From contig NC_007953.1 of NCBI RefSeq assembly GCF_000013645.1, positions 1 through 64,000 on the forward strand: a stretch of 64,000 nt of DNA, in the 5' to 3' direction. A program made the position numbers and the translations under genes. Of this stretch, positions 17,726-26,296 are shown in pieces (within the stretch, counting starts at the first letter, position 1; every line of letters begins with the position of its first letter). The notes below the pieces were generated by a model, which did not search any database, was not told the origin of the DNA, and was given only the letters and a program-made list of their open reading frames with translations. The stretch comes from Paraburkholderia xenovorans LB400 (lineage in GTDB: Bacteria; Pseudomonadota; Gammaproteobacteria; Burkholderiales; Burkholderiaceae).

Positions 17726-20269
17726 ATGGCGCAAGCTCAGATAGCCGGGACTCTCGTGCAGGTTCTCGCACAAATACCGGACGCGGTCGTGCTCGTGGAC
17801 GAGGACGGCGCAATCGGCTTCTTCAATCCGGCGGCCGAAGCGCTCTGGGGTTTGACTGCCGCGGCGGTTCTTGGCGCGGATGCCGGCATGCTCCTGCCGC
17901 GCGGAATCCAGCCAGCCGGCCACGGAGTGCAAACCGGCAACGTCGACGGCCCCGGCTTGGCTCTGCAGATCGAGCGCAACGATGGCGTGATGCGCCGGGG
18001 CCAGATGTCGATACACGGGTTCGAAGTGGCCGGCCGCAGATTTCGCGCGGCTTTCATCCGCGACATAACGGACCAGCACAGACAGTGCGAAGAATGGCAG
18101 CAGTTATTGCGCGTGGTGAATGGAAGCGACAACGCGATCATCGTGGCCAGTCTTGATGGGAGCATTTCGTTCATCAACAGCGGCGTCACCAGAATGCTGG
18201 GATACGCGGCTGCCGAAGTCCAGGGCCTGCGCCTTGTCGAACCGTTCGCCGGCGTGCACACGAACATGGCGGCGGTCGAACGCATCCAGTCCGCCGCGCG
18301 GGAGCCGTCGACGCCAGATCACCCGTTCCGCCAGGATCTGCTCGTGTACACGAAGGGCGGCAGACCGCTCTGGGTCAATGTGGGGATCACCGTCATTACG
18401 GACAACGCGGGCGCACCGGTCAACCTTCTCGCGGTGCTGACCGATATCACGCTGACCAGGATGCGCGAGGAGCTTCAGCAAAAGGTGCTAGATGCGATGG
18501 CGCGCGAGTTGCCCGCGACCGAGGTTGCCGGAATCTTGTGCCGGGAGGTGGAGCGCATCGCGCCTGAAGTCGTGGCGACGTTTCTGCGCGTGGACGACGG
18601 GCGGCTCTTCACGCTGGCCGCGCCACGCTTGCCCGTCACCGTAACCCGGGCGATGGATGGCGAGTCGATCGGGCCGTGCGCCGGCTCATGCGGTACCGCC
18701 GCCTGGCGGGGCACGCCGGTCGTGGTGACGGACATCGCCAGCGATCCGTTGTGGACCGGTTACCGCGATCTGGTGCTGCCGCTCGGACTCGCCGCGTGCT
18801 GGTCGTATCCGGTCAAGGGCGCCGATGGCTCGGTGCTTGGCACGTTCGCGTTCTATTACCGCGAAAATCACGGCCCGGTTGCATTCCATCAGAGTCTCGT
18901 GGACATGGGACTGAGTCTTTGCGCGCTTTTGCTCGAACGCGAGAAAGCACGCATGCGCATTCATCAGCTTGCGTTTCACGACACGCTGACCGGCCTGCCG
19001 AACCGCAATATGTTCGAGACCCAGGCGCAGCAGCTTCTGAACGACGCGCGCCGCACGGAACGCGAACTCGCGCTGGTGTTCATCGATCTCGACCATTTCA
19101 AGCGGGTCAATGACACCAGGGGGCACGCGACAGGCGACGAGGTGCTCTGCGAGACCGGCCGCCGCTTCAAGTCAGTGCTTCGGGACGGCGATCTGCTAGG
19201 CCGTCTCGCCGGCGATGAATTCGTCGCGATTCTGCCGCATTGCGGCGTGCATCAGGCGACGGGCATCGTCGAGCGTCTGCTTGCCGCGACTGCGCCGCCG
19301 GTGGTCGTGGCGGGTGCGCCAATCCACGCGAGCGCCAGCATCGGCATCGCGATGTATCCCGCGGACGGCGAGCACGTTCCGACACTGCTGCGCCAGGCCG
19401 ACATTGCGATGTACCACGCCAAGGCCAGGGGCCGCGGCCACTTCTGTTTCTTTCGCGAGGAGATGAGCCGCAACATCCAGGAGCAGGCAATGCTGGAGGC
19501 CGACCTGCGCGTTGCGTTGAAACACGACCTGCTCGATCTTTGGTATCAGCCGCAGTTCGACGCCGCGAACGGCCATGTGCTTAGCGGCGTGGAGGCGCTG
19601 CTGCGCTGGAATCACGCGACGCTGGGCAGCGTGCCGCCGGTGCGCTTCGTCGTGCTGGCGGAAGAATGCGGATTGATCGGAGAGCTGGGCAAATGGGTGA
19701 CGCAGCGGGCGTGCCGTCAACTCGCGGACTGGCGTGCCCGAGGCGTGGAGATTCCGCGGGTGTCGATCAACCTGTCCGCCAGCGACTTTCGCGACAGCAC
19801 GCTGGCCGAGCGGGTTGCGCGGACCTTGCTCGCGCATGGTTTGCAACCGCACGACCTGACGCTCGAGATGACGGAGAGCGTCATGCTGGGCGACGAGCCG
19901 GGAGTTCTGTCGATGATCGACGAGCTGCACCGTCTGGGCATTCAATTGTCGCTGGACGATTTCGGCACGGGCTATTCGAGCCTCGGTTATCTTCACCGCT
20001 TGCCGCTCGACGAACTGAAACTCGACAGGAGCTTCGTGCGCGATCTCGATCACAGCGACTCGGCGCGCGCGCTGACCTCGACGGTACTGCGCATCGGCGA
20101 GAGCCTGAACATCAAGGTCGTCGCCGAGGGCGTGGAGACCGATACACAGCGACAGTTTCTGGTCGAGCATGGCTGCCCGGTGTTGCAAGGCTATCTGCTT
20201 GCGCGCCCGATGGCACCGCATCTGCTCGAAGAATGGCTGCGCGCGGCTCATGCGGGCTCGCGCATTTGA
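17726..20269 (+). CDS. PAS-PAS-GAF-GGDEF-EAL cyclic-di-GMP enzyme, DosP-like
   Basis: 847 aa cytoplasmic protein. Order: PAS1 (about 10-115, VVLVDEDGAIGFFNPAAEALWG), PAS2 (about 125-245), GAF (about 260-400), GGDEF (about 415-575), EAL (about 590-840). The architecture and wording resemble E. coli DosP. The GGDEF site reads AGDEF and has an inhibitory RDGD motif exactly five residues before it. The EAL domain keeps EALLRW, EMTE, SLDDFGTGYSS, LKLD, VAEGVE and LQGY, so phosphodiesterase activity is expected. The residue aligning with DosP heme ligand His77 is not His, so heme binding is doubtful. ATG 17726 is preferred over the in-frame GTG at 17648. Confidence 0.88.
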   Translation: MAQAQIAGTLVQVLAQIPDAVVLVDEDGAIGFFNPAAEALWGLTAAAVLGADAGMLLPRGIQPAGHGVQTGNVDGPGLALQIERNDGVMRRGQMSIHGFEVAGRRFRAAFIRDITDQHRQCEEWQQLLRVVNGSDNAIIVASLDGSISFINSGVTRMLGYAAAEVQGLRLVEPFAGVHTNMAAVERIQSAAREPSTPDHPFRQDLLVYTKGGRPLWVNVGITVITDNAGAPVNLLAVLTDITLTRMREELQQKVLDAMARELPATEVAGILCREVERIAPEVVATFLRVDDGRLFTLAAPRLPVTVTRAMDGESIGPCAGSCGTAAWRGTPVVVTDIASDPLWTGYRDLVLPLGLAACWSYPVKGADGSVLGTFAFYYRENHGPVAFHQSLVDMGLSLCALLLEREKARMRIHQLAFHDTLTGLPNRNMFETQAQQLLNDARRTERELALVFIDLDHFKRVNDTRGHATGDEVLCETGRRFKSVLRDGDLLGRLAGDEFVAILPHCGVHQATGIVERLLAATAPPVVVAGAPIHASASIGIAMYPADGEHVPTLLRQADIAMYHAKARGRGHFCFFREEMSRNIQEQAMLEADLRVALKHDLLDLWYQPQFDAANGHVLSGVEALLRWNHATLGSVPPVRFVVLAEECGLIGELGKWVTQRACRQLADWRARGVEIPRVSINLSASDFRDSTLAERVARTLLAHGLQPHDLTLEMTESVMLGDEPGVLSMIDELHRLGIQLSLDDFGTGYSSLGYLHRLPLDELKLDRSFVRDLDHSDSARALTSTVLRIGESLNIKVVAEGVETDTQRQFLVEHGCPVLQGYLLARPMAPHLLEEWLRAAHAGSRI

Positions 20270-20513
20270 CGGCGCGATGGAACCTGACCGCGGCGGCCAG
20301 TCTTTGACGTAGCTCACGCAGCACCGATTTAGATCGCCAGGGCGAGCCTGCACTTCGCCCCGCGCAACACCATTCTGCTTGCAACCGGATCCGGCGAAAC
20401 GGGTGAGTTTATCCATAAAGCATAACTTGCCCGACTTTCCACACACGTCATCAATGACGGGCTCACTATGGACCCGCTGTCCGCTACGGCAGCTAACCCT
20501 ATGGAGCTAAAAA
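20270..20513. promoter_or_regulatory. Upstream region of the autoinducer synthase gene
   Basis: 244 bp without a gene. AATGGAGCTAAAAAATGAAAAG at the start codon gives GGAG nine bases before the ATG. AT-rich words around 20408-20430 (TTTATCCATAAAGCATAACTTG) are the best promoter candidates. Nothing else is recognised. Confidence 0.35.
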
Positions 20514-21803
20514 ATGAAAAGCGTCTTTGATCGGACTAAACAGAGGCATAGCCGGCCGGCGTTGCCGGCTTTCGTCACATCGCGCGTCGAGCGGTATTAC
20601 CGTGAGCGTGTGCAGGAAACATGGGGCGGGGGGCATATCATGCGCGGCCGTATCGCGGGGCCCGATGCGCTGCACCTGTCGAGCAACGACTATCTCGCGA
20701 TCGCCCGGCACCCGGACATTATCGGCAGCATGGCCGCGACGCTGCTTGAGAACGGCAACGGGTTGTTGATGTCGGGCATTTTCCTGCACGGCGATTGCCC
20801 TCAACTCCAGTTCGAAAACCGGCTTGCGACGTTCATGCAGGCGGAGGCGGGCGTGCTGTGCCAGTCGGGCTACGCGGCCAATACCGGGCTGATCCAGTCC
20901 ATCGCGTCGGAGCAGACGCCGGTCTATATCGACATGATGGCGCACATGTCGTTGTGGGAAGGCGTTCGCAGTGCGGGCGCGGTGCCGGTCGCGTTCCGGC
21001 ATAACGACGCCGCGCATCTCGAGCAGCAGATCGGACGCTATGGGCAAGGCATCGTGCTGGTGGACTCGGTGTACAGCACGACTGGCAGCGTATGCCGGCT
21101 CGTCTCGCTCGCGGACGTATGCGAACGGCACGCGTGCGTGTTCGTCGTCGACGAGTCGCATTCGCTCGGCACGCACGGTCCGCGTGGCGCAGGGCTCGTC
21201 GTCGAACTCGGACTGCAGTCCCGTGTCGCGTTTCGCACCGCCAGTCTCGCGAAGGCGTTTGCCGGCAGAGCTGGTTTCATTAGCTGTCCGGTCGATTTCC
21301 AGGAGTACTTCAAGTTCGAATCGAATCCGGCCATTTTCAGTTCCACGCTATTGCCGCATGAAATCAGCGGGCTCGATGCGACACTGTCGGTGATCGAATG
21401 CGCCGACCGGCGGCGCACGAGACTCGCGTCGAGCGCCGCATGGCTGAGGCAGCGGTTGACGGAACTCGGATACAACCTGAACGGCAGCAGGAGTCAGATC
21501 ATCGCCCTCGAAGCCGGTACGGAGCAGCGCACGATCGTGTTGCGCGACGCATTGGAGTCGCGCGGCATTTTCGGCTCGGTGTTCTGTGCGCCCGCGACGG
21601 CACGAAATCGGGCGCTGATCCGCCTGTCGATCCACGCGGCGCTGAGCGACGCCCAGGTCGAAAAGATTGCCAGCGTCTGCCGTGACATCCGTAGCGAGGT
21701 CGAACTCGACAAGTGGCCGTCCACGCGACGTCTCGGCGATGAATTGTCGGCGCGCAGACGCCAACGCGAGACCGCCAGCGAAGAGACCGCTGTGACGGCT
21801 TGA
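20514..21803 (+). CDS. CqsA/LqsA-type alpha-hydroxyketone autoinducer synthase
   Basis: 429 aa PLP enzyme of the alpha-oxoamine synthase family (fold type I). It carries LSSNDYL (55-61), FLHGDCPQLQFE, DESHSLGTHGPRGAG (213-227) and the Schiff-base lysine in TASLAKAFAGRAG (K247). TASLAKAFAGRAG is the CqsA/LqsA version of this site; housekeeping relatives (BioF, Kbl) usually have SLSKAFG with GG following. CqsA makes CAI-1 and LqsA makes LAI-1 from acyl-CoA and an amino acid. The call rests on context too: the facing genes encode a CqsS/LqsS-like sensor kinase and a response regulator. The 45-residue C-terminal tail is charged. BioF/Kbl-like activity is the alternative. Confidence 0.82.
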   Translation: MKSVFDRTKQRHSRPALPAFVTSRVERYYRERVQETWGGGHIMRGRIAGPDALHLSSNDYLAIARHPDIIGSMAATLLENGNGLLMSGIFLHGDCPQLQFENRLATFMQAEAGVLCQSGYAANTGLIQSIASEQTPVYIDMMAHMSLWEGVRSAGAVPVAFRHNDAAHLEQQIGRYGQGIVLVDSVYSTTGSVCRLVSLADVCERHACVFVVDESHSLGTHGPRGAGLVVELGLQSRVAFRTASLAKAFAGRAGFISCPVDFQEYFKFESNPAIFSSTLLPHEISGLDATLSVIECADRRRTRLASSAAWLRQRLTELGYNLNGSRSQIIALEAGTEQRTIVLRDALESRGIFGSVFCAPATARNRALIRLSIHAALSDAQVEKIASVCRDIRSEVELDKWPSTRRLGDELSARRRQRETASEETAVTA

Positions 21804-21812
21804 TACGCGCCC

Positions 21813-21845
21813 GGCATGGAGTTCGGCTTTCGCGAACTCCATGCC
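21813..21845. terminator. Bidirectional terminator between convergent quorum-sensing genes
   Basis: Perfect 13-bp stem (GGCATGGAGTTCG / CGAACTCCATGCC) with a 7-nt loop, followed by TTT on the plus strand. It lies between the stop of the synthase gene and the stop of the response regulator on the other strand, so it can terminate both transcripts. Confidence 0.85.
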
Positions 21846-21846
21846 T

Positions 21847-22848
21847 TTACAGGTCGCGGTCGAGCCGTTCAAGGTAGCGGTCATAGCTGAGCACCTGGCT
21901 CAGATCCAGCCCCGGCGGGTTGGGAATGACCGCGTAGACGTAATTCTGCCGGCCGCTGAATTGCGTTGCCGGGTGCATGTAGTTTTCCCATGCCGTGCAA
22001 TCGGCGGGGTAATGTCCTTCGGTTTGCCAGAAGTACGGCAAGCTCCGCCGACTATCCAGCGCCGCCAGAAACTCTGCCGGCGCTTCCTGTTCGACGGCTA
22101 TTTCACGCAGGCCGCGCAAGGTTTCGTCGGTGTGGACGATCAGCAGATAGGATTTGCCCGCGCTGTCGAGCATGAGCAGCCCGCCCGGGCAGTACGACAG
22201 ATAGTGCTCGACAATACCCAGCGAGGCCGCAAGTTCGGCCACCCGCGCAGCGAGCGCCTCGTCGCGCAGAAACGCGTACTCCGAGACCGCGAGGGTATCG
22301 AGTATCGACTGGCACACGTCGTCGAAATAGGCGTTCTGCAGGTCGCGCACCGCGCGATTCAGTGCCGGCACCGCCGACGCGTCCTGCTTGCGGATGAAGC
22401 GATGAATGATGCCTTCGTTGAAGCTCTGCACCGCGATGTGTTCGTCCGCCTTGCCGGTCAGCATGATCTTGCGCACGGCAGGGTCGGTCATGCGGCGGCA
22501 GAACTCGAGACCGTTCATGCCGGGCATGTCGTAATCGACGACCACGACCGACGTCGCCAGAAAACGCTGCGCGTTGTGAACCTGTTTGCGGACCGTGTTG
22601 ACACTCAGCGCGATGACCTGGTGAGCGAGATCCTCGTCGGTGCGGTCGCGAAACGGCGCGAACAGCGGTTCGTCCGACGGCCCCGGCCGGGGACGGCTGT
22701 TCACGAATTCGAGCGCCTCGCCCGGCGAGCTGAAGAGGCGGAAGGCAAGCTGCGGGTCAAGCTGAAGGCACAGATTCGACAGGAAGGCCGCGCTGTCGTC
22801 GACGAACGTGACGGTGGTCGGAAAATAGAATGGTTTGATCGTGTGCAT
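21847..22848 (-). CDS. Response regulator of the CqsA/LqsA-type locus (LqsR-like)
   Basis: 333 aa. The N-terminal receiver domain has the acidic pocket FVDDS (D17, D18), the likely phospho-acceptor D105 in VVVVDYDMPGMNG, the Thr in MLTGK and the Lys loop. A roughly 45-residue insertion (50-95) separates the early strands, which is unusual for a receiver. The C-terminal half (about 150-333) is not a recognisable DNA-binding or enzymatic domain, as in Legionella LqsR-type regulators. It starts 2 bp after the stop of the kinase gene, so the two form an operon and the kinase is the expected phosphate donor. Output function unknown. Confidence 0.82.
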   Translation of the reverse strand: MHTIKPFYFPTTVTFVDDSAAFLSNLCLQLDPQLAFRLFSSPGEALEFVNSRPRPGPSDEPLFAPFRDRTDEDLAHQVIALSVNTVRKQVHNAQRFLATSVVVVDYDMPGMNGLEFCRRMTDPAVRKIMLTGKADEHIAVQSFNEGIIHRFIRKQDASAVPALNRAVRDLQNAYFDDVCQSILDTLAVSEYAFLRDEALAARVAELAASLGIVEHYLSYCPGGLLMLDSAGKSYLLIVHTDETLRGLREIAVEQEAPAEFLAALDSRRSLPYFWQTEGHYPADCTAWENYMHPATQFSGRQNYVYAVIPNPPGLDLSQVLSYDRYLERLDRDL

Positions 22849-22850
22849 CG

Positions 22851-24194
22851 TTATGGCCGGGGAAAGGTCAGGACAAACTCGGTAAACATCCCTTCGACAG
22901 ACTTGCAGTCGATGGCGCCGCCCACCCCGCGCATCACATCGCGACAGAAAGCGAGACCGATGCCGGTACCGATCGAGGCGTCGTCGATCCCTGCGGACGA
23001 CGTATAGAAGCGGGTAAAGATGTGTGGAAGAACATCGGGCGCAATACCGGCGCCGGTATCGCGAAACAGAAGCTGGTTCGTGCGCGGGCCGCTCACGAGC
23101 CGGATCGAGATCAACGCGCTGTCGACGCTTGCCATTCCGCGCAACGCGTTTTTCAGCAGATTGAACAGAACGTGGACCATCAGCATCTCCGAGCCGTGGA
23201 AGGTAAAGTCCATGGCAAGGTCGGTGAGCACCCGTTCACGCTCGCCCTCGCGAAACGGATAGCGCTCGAGCGCGGTCCTGACCGACTGCGCAATCGAGCA
23301 AACGGCCGCACCATGAGTGTAGCCACCTGTGAAGCGCGCGTTCGCGAGCAGCATGTCGATGATCGCGTTCGAATGAATGGCCTCCTGCTCGATGCGGGAG
23401 AGCACGCCATCCATTGACTGAAGATGCACGAGGCGGATCTTCGGAACCGGCAAATCGCTCTGTTGCGCAATCGAGTAGGTTTCGAGCAGCGACGGAAGAT
23501 AGTGGCCAAGACCCGAGGCGCCGGCGCGAATGGCCAGCAGCGGCGTGCGCAGCTCGTGCGCGATGCTGCTGGCGGTGGCGAGCATCGCGCGTTCCTGCTC
23601 GATTCTGATGCGGTCCATGTCGTAGTTCGCCACGACGCCGATGGCGACCGCGAACGAGAAAATCGCCAGATGGGCCGCATAGGCCGCATGGAGCACGACC
23701 GGGTCTGTTGTCAGCCAATAGGCGAGATACGCGACCCCAATGCCGGTAACGAAATTGAGGAGCAGCATGAACCAGTCCAGCAGCAGCACCATGACGAAGG
23801 CCGCAATCAATGCGCTTTCGATCCATACATTGGAGCCGTTATTTTTCAACAGCATGAACGTGAAGAAGAACGGCAACGAATAAAAGATCGTCGCATACCA
23901 GTAGTACGGCAGGAACTTCCTTGTGCGCGCCGGCCAGCGGTCCGAAAACAGGATCGGAATAAACAGCGCGGAGCCGACGAGCCGCAGCGGCAGGTTTTCG
24001 TATGGCTGTGGAAAGAGCGCGTGCCAGACGTAGAAATAGAGCGGGAAGCCGACGATAGCGACCATCGCGAACGGGCGCATTCTGCGCCGCATGTAGTGCA
24101 GGTTGCGCGCGGCGGGAACGAATGCCTGGGCAAGAAGTGGGCGTATCGCCATTAACTTGCGAATGCCCCACGGCGAGATTCCGGTTGTACTCAT
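22851..24194 (-). CDS. Membrane sensor histidine kinase, CqsS/LqsS/PhcS-like
   Basis: 447 aa. Six hydrophobic segments fill residues about 35-200, including GFPLYFYVWHALFPQPYENLPLRL, a segment very like the sensor part of CqsS, the CAI-1 receptor. Then come the H-box SSIAHELRTPLLAIRAG, the N-box HVLFNLLKNALRG and the G-boxes FRDTGAGIAPDVL and IGTGIGLAF. There is no attached receiver domain, unlike Vibrio CqsS but like LqsS, so the adjacent separate regulator is the expected partner. ATG at 24194 is chosen because upstream codons are not protein-like. It probably binds the alpha-hydroxyketone made by the facing synthase. Confidence 0.87.
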   Translation of the reverse strand: MSTTGISPWGIRKLMAIRPLLAQAFVPAARNLHYMRRRMRPFAMVAIVGFPLYFYVWHALFPQPYENLPLRLVGSALFIPILFSDRWPARTRKFLPYYWYATIFYSLPFFFTFMLLKNNGSNVWIESALIAAFVMVLLLDWFMLLLNFVTGIGVAYLAYWLTTDPVVLHAAYAAHLAIFSFAVAIGVVANYDMDRIRIEQERAMLATASSIAHELRTPLLAIRAGASGLGHYLPSLLETYSIAQQSDLPVPKIRLVHLQSMDGVLSRIEQEAIHSNAIIDMLLANARFTGGYTHGAAVCSIAQSVRTALERYPFREGERERVLTDLAMDFTFHGSEMLMVHVLFNLLKNALRGMASVDSALISIRLVSGPRTNQLLFRDTGAGIAPDVLPHIFTRFYTSSAGIDDASIGTGIGLAFCRDVMRGVGGAIDCKSVEGMFTEFVLTFPRP

Positions 24195-24793
24195 TTGTAT
24201 GGGGCCAGAAATTGACCAGAAATTTCCGGAGCGGCTCTTCGACCAACGAACGCTCCCTGTTCGTATGCGCTGTTCGAGGCACTCCGGCATGCGTATGTAC
24301 CACGCGATTCAGGCACTACGCCGCGACGATGACGGCCGGGTGAATGCGAATTCTGATCCACCGCATCGTCAATGTCACGGCAAATGAACGAATTCCGGAT
24401 CAGGCAACAATAGACCGTGCGGTGCGACATTGAGTAATGAACGGTAAAGAGAACACTGATTATGCAAACTGGATCGAATGATGCATGCGGGAAATGATGC
24501 AAGCTCGCCGTAATAGAATTATGACCCGGGCAATCAATCCCGACAGTCATCTGATTCTAATTGAGTGATTCAGATTCGACATGCGGGAATAAATGAAGAT
24601 AAACATATGACCGGCGATGCACCGCGCGGCGTCAACATTGGTCGGTGAAGGTCCTTCGCAAGCCTGCTCACCAGGGGCTTTATCTTTTCCACGGCAGTCC
24701 TGGGCGAAGTCATGCAACAATGCCATTTGGATACGACCAGCACCGGTCGTCACGCTGTGTGTTTTCCAACACGACAAGAATTCCAATGCGACG
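24195..24793. other. Long AT-richer intergenic region
   Basis: About 600 bp between the kinase start (minus strand) and the start of the interrupted outer-membrane gene (plus strand). It is clearly more AT-rich than the genes around it, especially 24400-24610. No convincing ORF was found. A possible stem at 24647-24675 (GGTGAAGGTCC ... GCTCACC) is weak. It must hold promoters for both flanking genes and could hide a small RNA, as related quorum-sensing circuits use sRNAs, but nothing proves that. Confidence 0.4.
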
Positions 24794-24801
24794 ATGAAGG
24801 T

Positions 24802-24807
24802 TACCTA
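24802..24807 (+). repeat. Target-site duplication, left copy
   Basis: TACCTA directly before the left end of the IS; identical to 26291-26296 after the right end. Confidence 0.8.
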
Positions 24808-26290
24808 GTCCAGCCTGAACAAACCGTGGAGCCTTAAGCGTCGGGGCTTTCCGGCGGAAATCGTGTTGTTGGAATTGCACAGACCTGGCATATTGCTGCG
24901 TATAGCCTGCAAATTCTGACGAGGTTTAGATGGGTCCGAAGGCGCCTGTAACGGAGAAGGATTTGTTCCGGCATCCACTGCGCGAACAGATCAATCTCAA
25001 GCATCCACTGGTACGGCTGGCCGGGCTGATCAATTGGGAGCGGCTCAGTGCATCGATGAGCGCGAGTTTCGTTTCGGGTAAAGGCAGACCTGCGAGTTCG
25101 CCTCGACTGATCGCGGGTCTGCTGTATCTGCAGCACGCCTTCGACCTCTCGGACGAGGACGTTGTGTGGCAATGGGTTGAGAACCCGTACTGGCAGGTTT
25201 TTACGGGCGAGACGTACTTGCAGACCGAACCACCGATCGATCCGTCCAGCCTCACGCGATGGCGCAAACGGTTGGGAGAAGCCGGTGTCGAGGAGTTGCT
25301 CGCCGAGACGATCGACGCGGCGAAGCGTGCCGGAGTGATCAAGGCGTCAAGCGCGAAACGCGTAATCGTTGATACGACCGTGATGCCCAAGGCGATCGCA
25401 CATCCGACTGACTCGCGACTGCTGGAGCGCTGTCGTGAACACCTCGTGAAGGCAGCTGCGCGGCACGGCCTGAAACTGCGGCAGAACTACAACCGCGAAG
25501 CACCACGCCTGGCCACCCAGATCAGCCGCTACGCGCACGCGAAGCAGTACCGGCGGATGAGGAAGGCAGTGCGCACCCTGCGCTCGCGTGTGGGCCGCGT
25601 CATGCGCGATGTCGAACGGCAACTCGATACGGTGGTTGATAACAGGCGAGCTGACCTGCAGGAACTGATTGCCCGCACGAAGCGAATCCTGACGCAGAAG
25701 ACGAAGGACAAAAACAAGCTGTACGCGCTGCACGCGCCGGAAGTCGAGTGCCTGGCCAAGGGTAAGGCGCGCACGCCATACGAGTTTGGCGTCAAGGTGT
25801 CGATCACGACGACACACCGGGAAGGGCTGGTGGTGGGTGCCCGCTCGATGCCGGGCAATCCGTACGATGGACATACGCTGGAAGAAGCGCTGGAGCAGGC
25901 AGCGATTCTCAGCGATGTCAAACCTGAAATCGCGATCGTCGACCGTGGTTACCGGGGCGCTGAGCCAGACGGGGTGAAGGTCTACCATCCCGGCCTGCGA
26001 CGCGGCATCACGCGCACGTTGCGCGCCATGATCCGGCGGCGCAGCGCGATTGAACCAGCGATCGGTCATATGAAGGCCGACGGCAAACTCGACCGGAACT
26101 GGCTCAAGGGCGCGCTCGGGGATGCGATCAACGCAGTGCTATGCGGTGCCGGCCACAACCTGCGCATGATCCTCAGAAAGCTGCGGCGTTTTTACGTCCT
26201 TGTACTTGCCGCATTGCTCAACCGCTCCGCGGCTTCCGCTTCGACACCGTGAACGGCGTCGTCACCGAAAACGAATTATTCAGACCCGAC
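24808..26290 (+). mobile_element. IS5-family insertion sequence, complete, 1483 bp
   Basis: Both ends are resolved by imperfect inverted repeats: left GTCCAGCCTGAACAA (24808-24822) and right, read inward on the other strand, GTCGGGTCTGAATAA (26276-26290), 11 of 15 matching. The element is flanked by TACCTA on each side and carries one full transposase gene. The reading frame of the disrupted host gene is restored exactly when the element and one flank copy are removed, which independently confirms the ends. A 6-bp duplication is longer than the 2-4 bp usual in several IS5 subgroups. Confidence 0.87.
24930..26252 (+). CDS. IS5-family transposase
   Basis: 440 aa DDE transposase. The N-terminal DUF772-type domain is clear (LFRHPLREQINLKHPLVRLAGLINWERL and LLYLQHAFDLSDEDVVWQWVENPYWQVFTGE). 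The catalytic core has VDTTVMPKAIAHPTD (first Asp), IAIVDRGYRGAE (second Asp) and RRRSAIEPAIGHMKADGKLDRNWLKG (Glu). It appears intact and long enough to be active. It fills most of the element, with a 122-bp leader and a 38-bp tail before the terminal repeats. Confidence 0.93.
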   Translation: MGPKAPVTEKDLFRHPLREQINLKHPLVRLAGLINWERLSASMSASFVSGKGRPASSPRLIAGLLYLQHAFDLSDEDVVWQWVENPYWQVFTGETYLQTEPPIDPSSLTRWRKRLGEAGVEELLAETIDAAKRAGVIKASSAKRVIVDTTVMPKAIAHPTDSRLLERCREHLVKAAARHGLKLRQNYNREAPRLATQISRYAHAKQYRRMRKAVRTLRSRVGRVMRDVERQLDTVVDNRRADLQELIARTKRILTQKTKDKNKLYALHAPEVECLAKGKARTPYEFGVKVSITTTHREGLVVGARSMPGNPYDGHTLEEALEQAAILSDVKPEIAIVDRGYRGAEPDGVKVYHPGLRRGITRTLRAMIRRRSAIEPAIGHMKADGKLDRNWLKGALGDAINAVLCGAGHNLRMILRKLRRFYVLVLAALLNRSAASASTP

Positions 26291-26296
26291 TACCTA
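26291..26296 (+). repeat. Target-site duplication, right copy
   Basis: TACCTA directly after the right end of the IS; pairs with 24802-24807. Confidence 0.8.

Noticed and set aside
20514..21803. Simple assignment as BioF or Kbl
   Set aside because: No bio genes or threonine dehydrogenase are adjacent, and the facing kinase and regulator plus the SLAKAFAGRAG site favour an autoinducer synthase.
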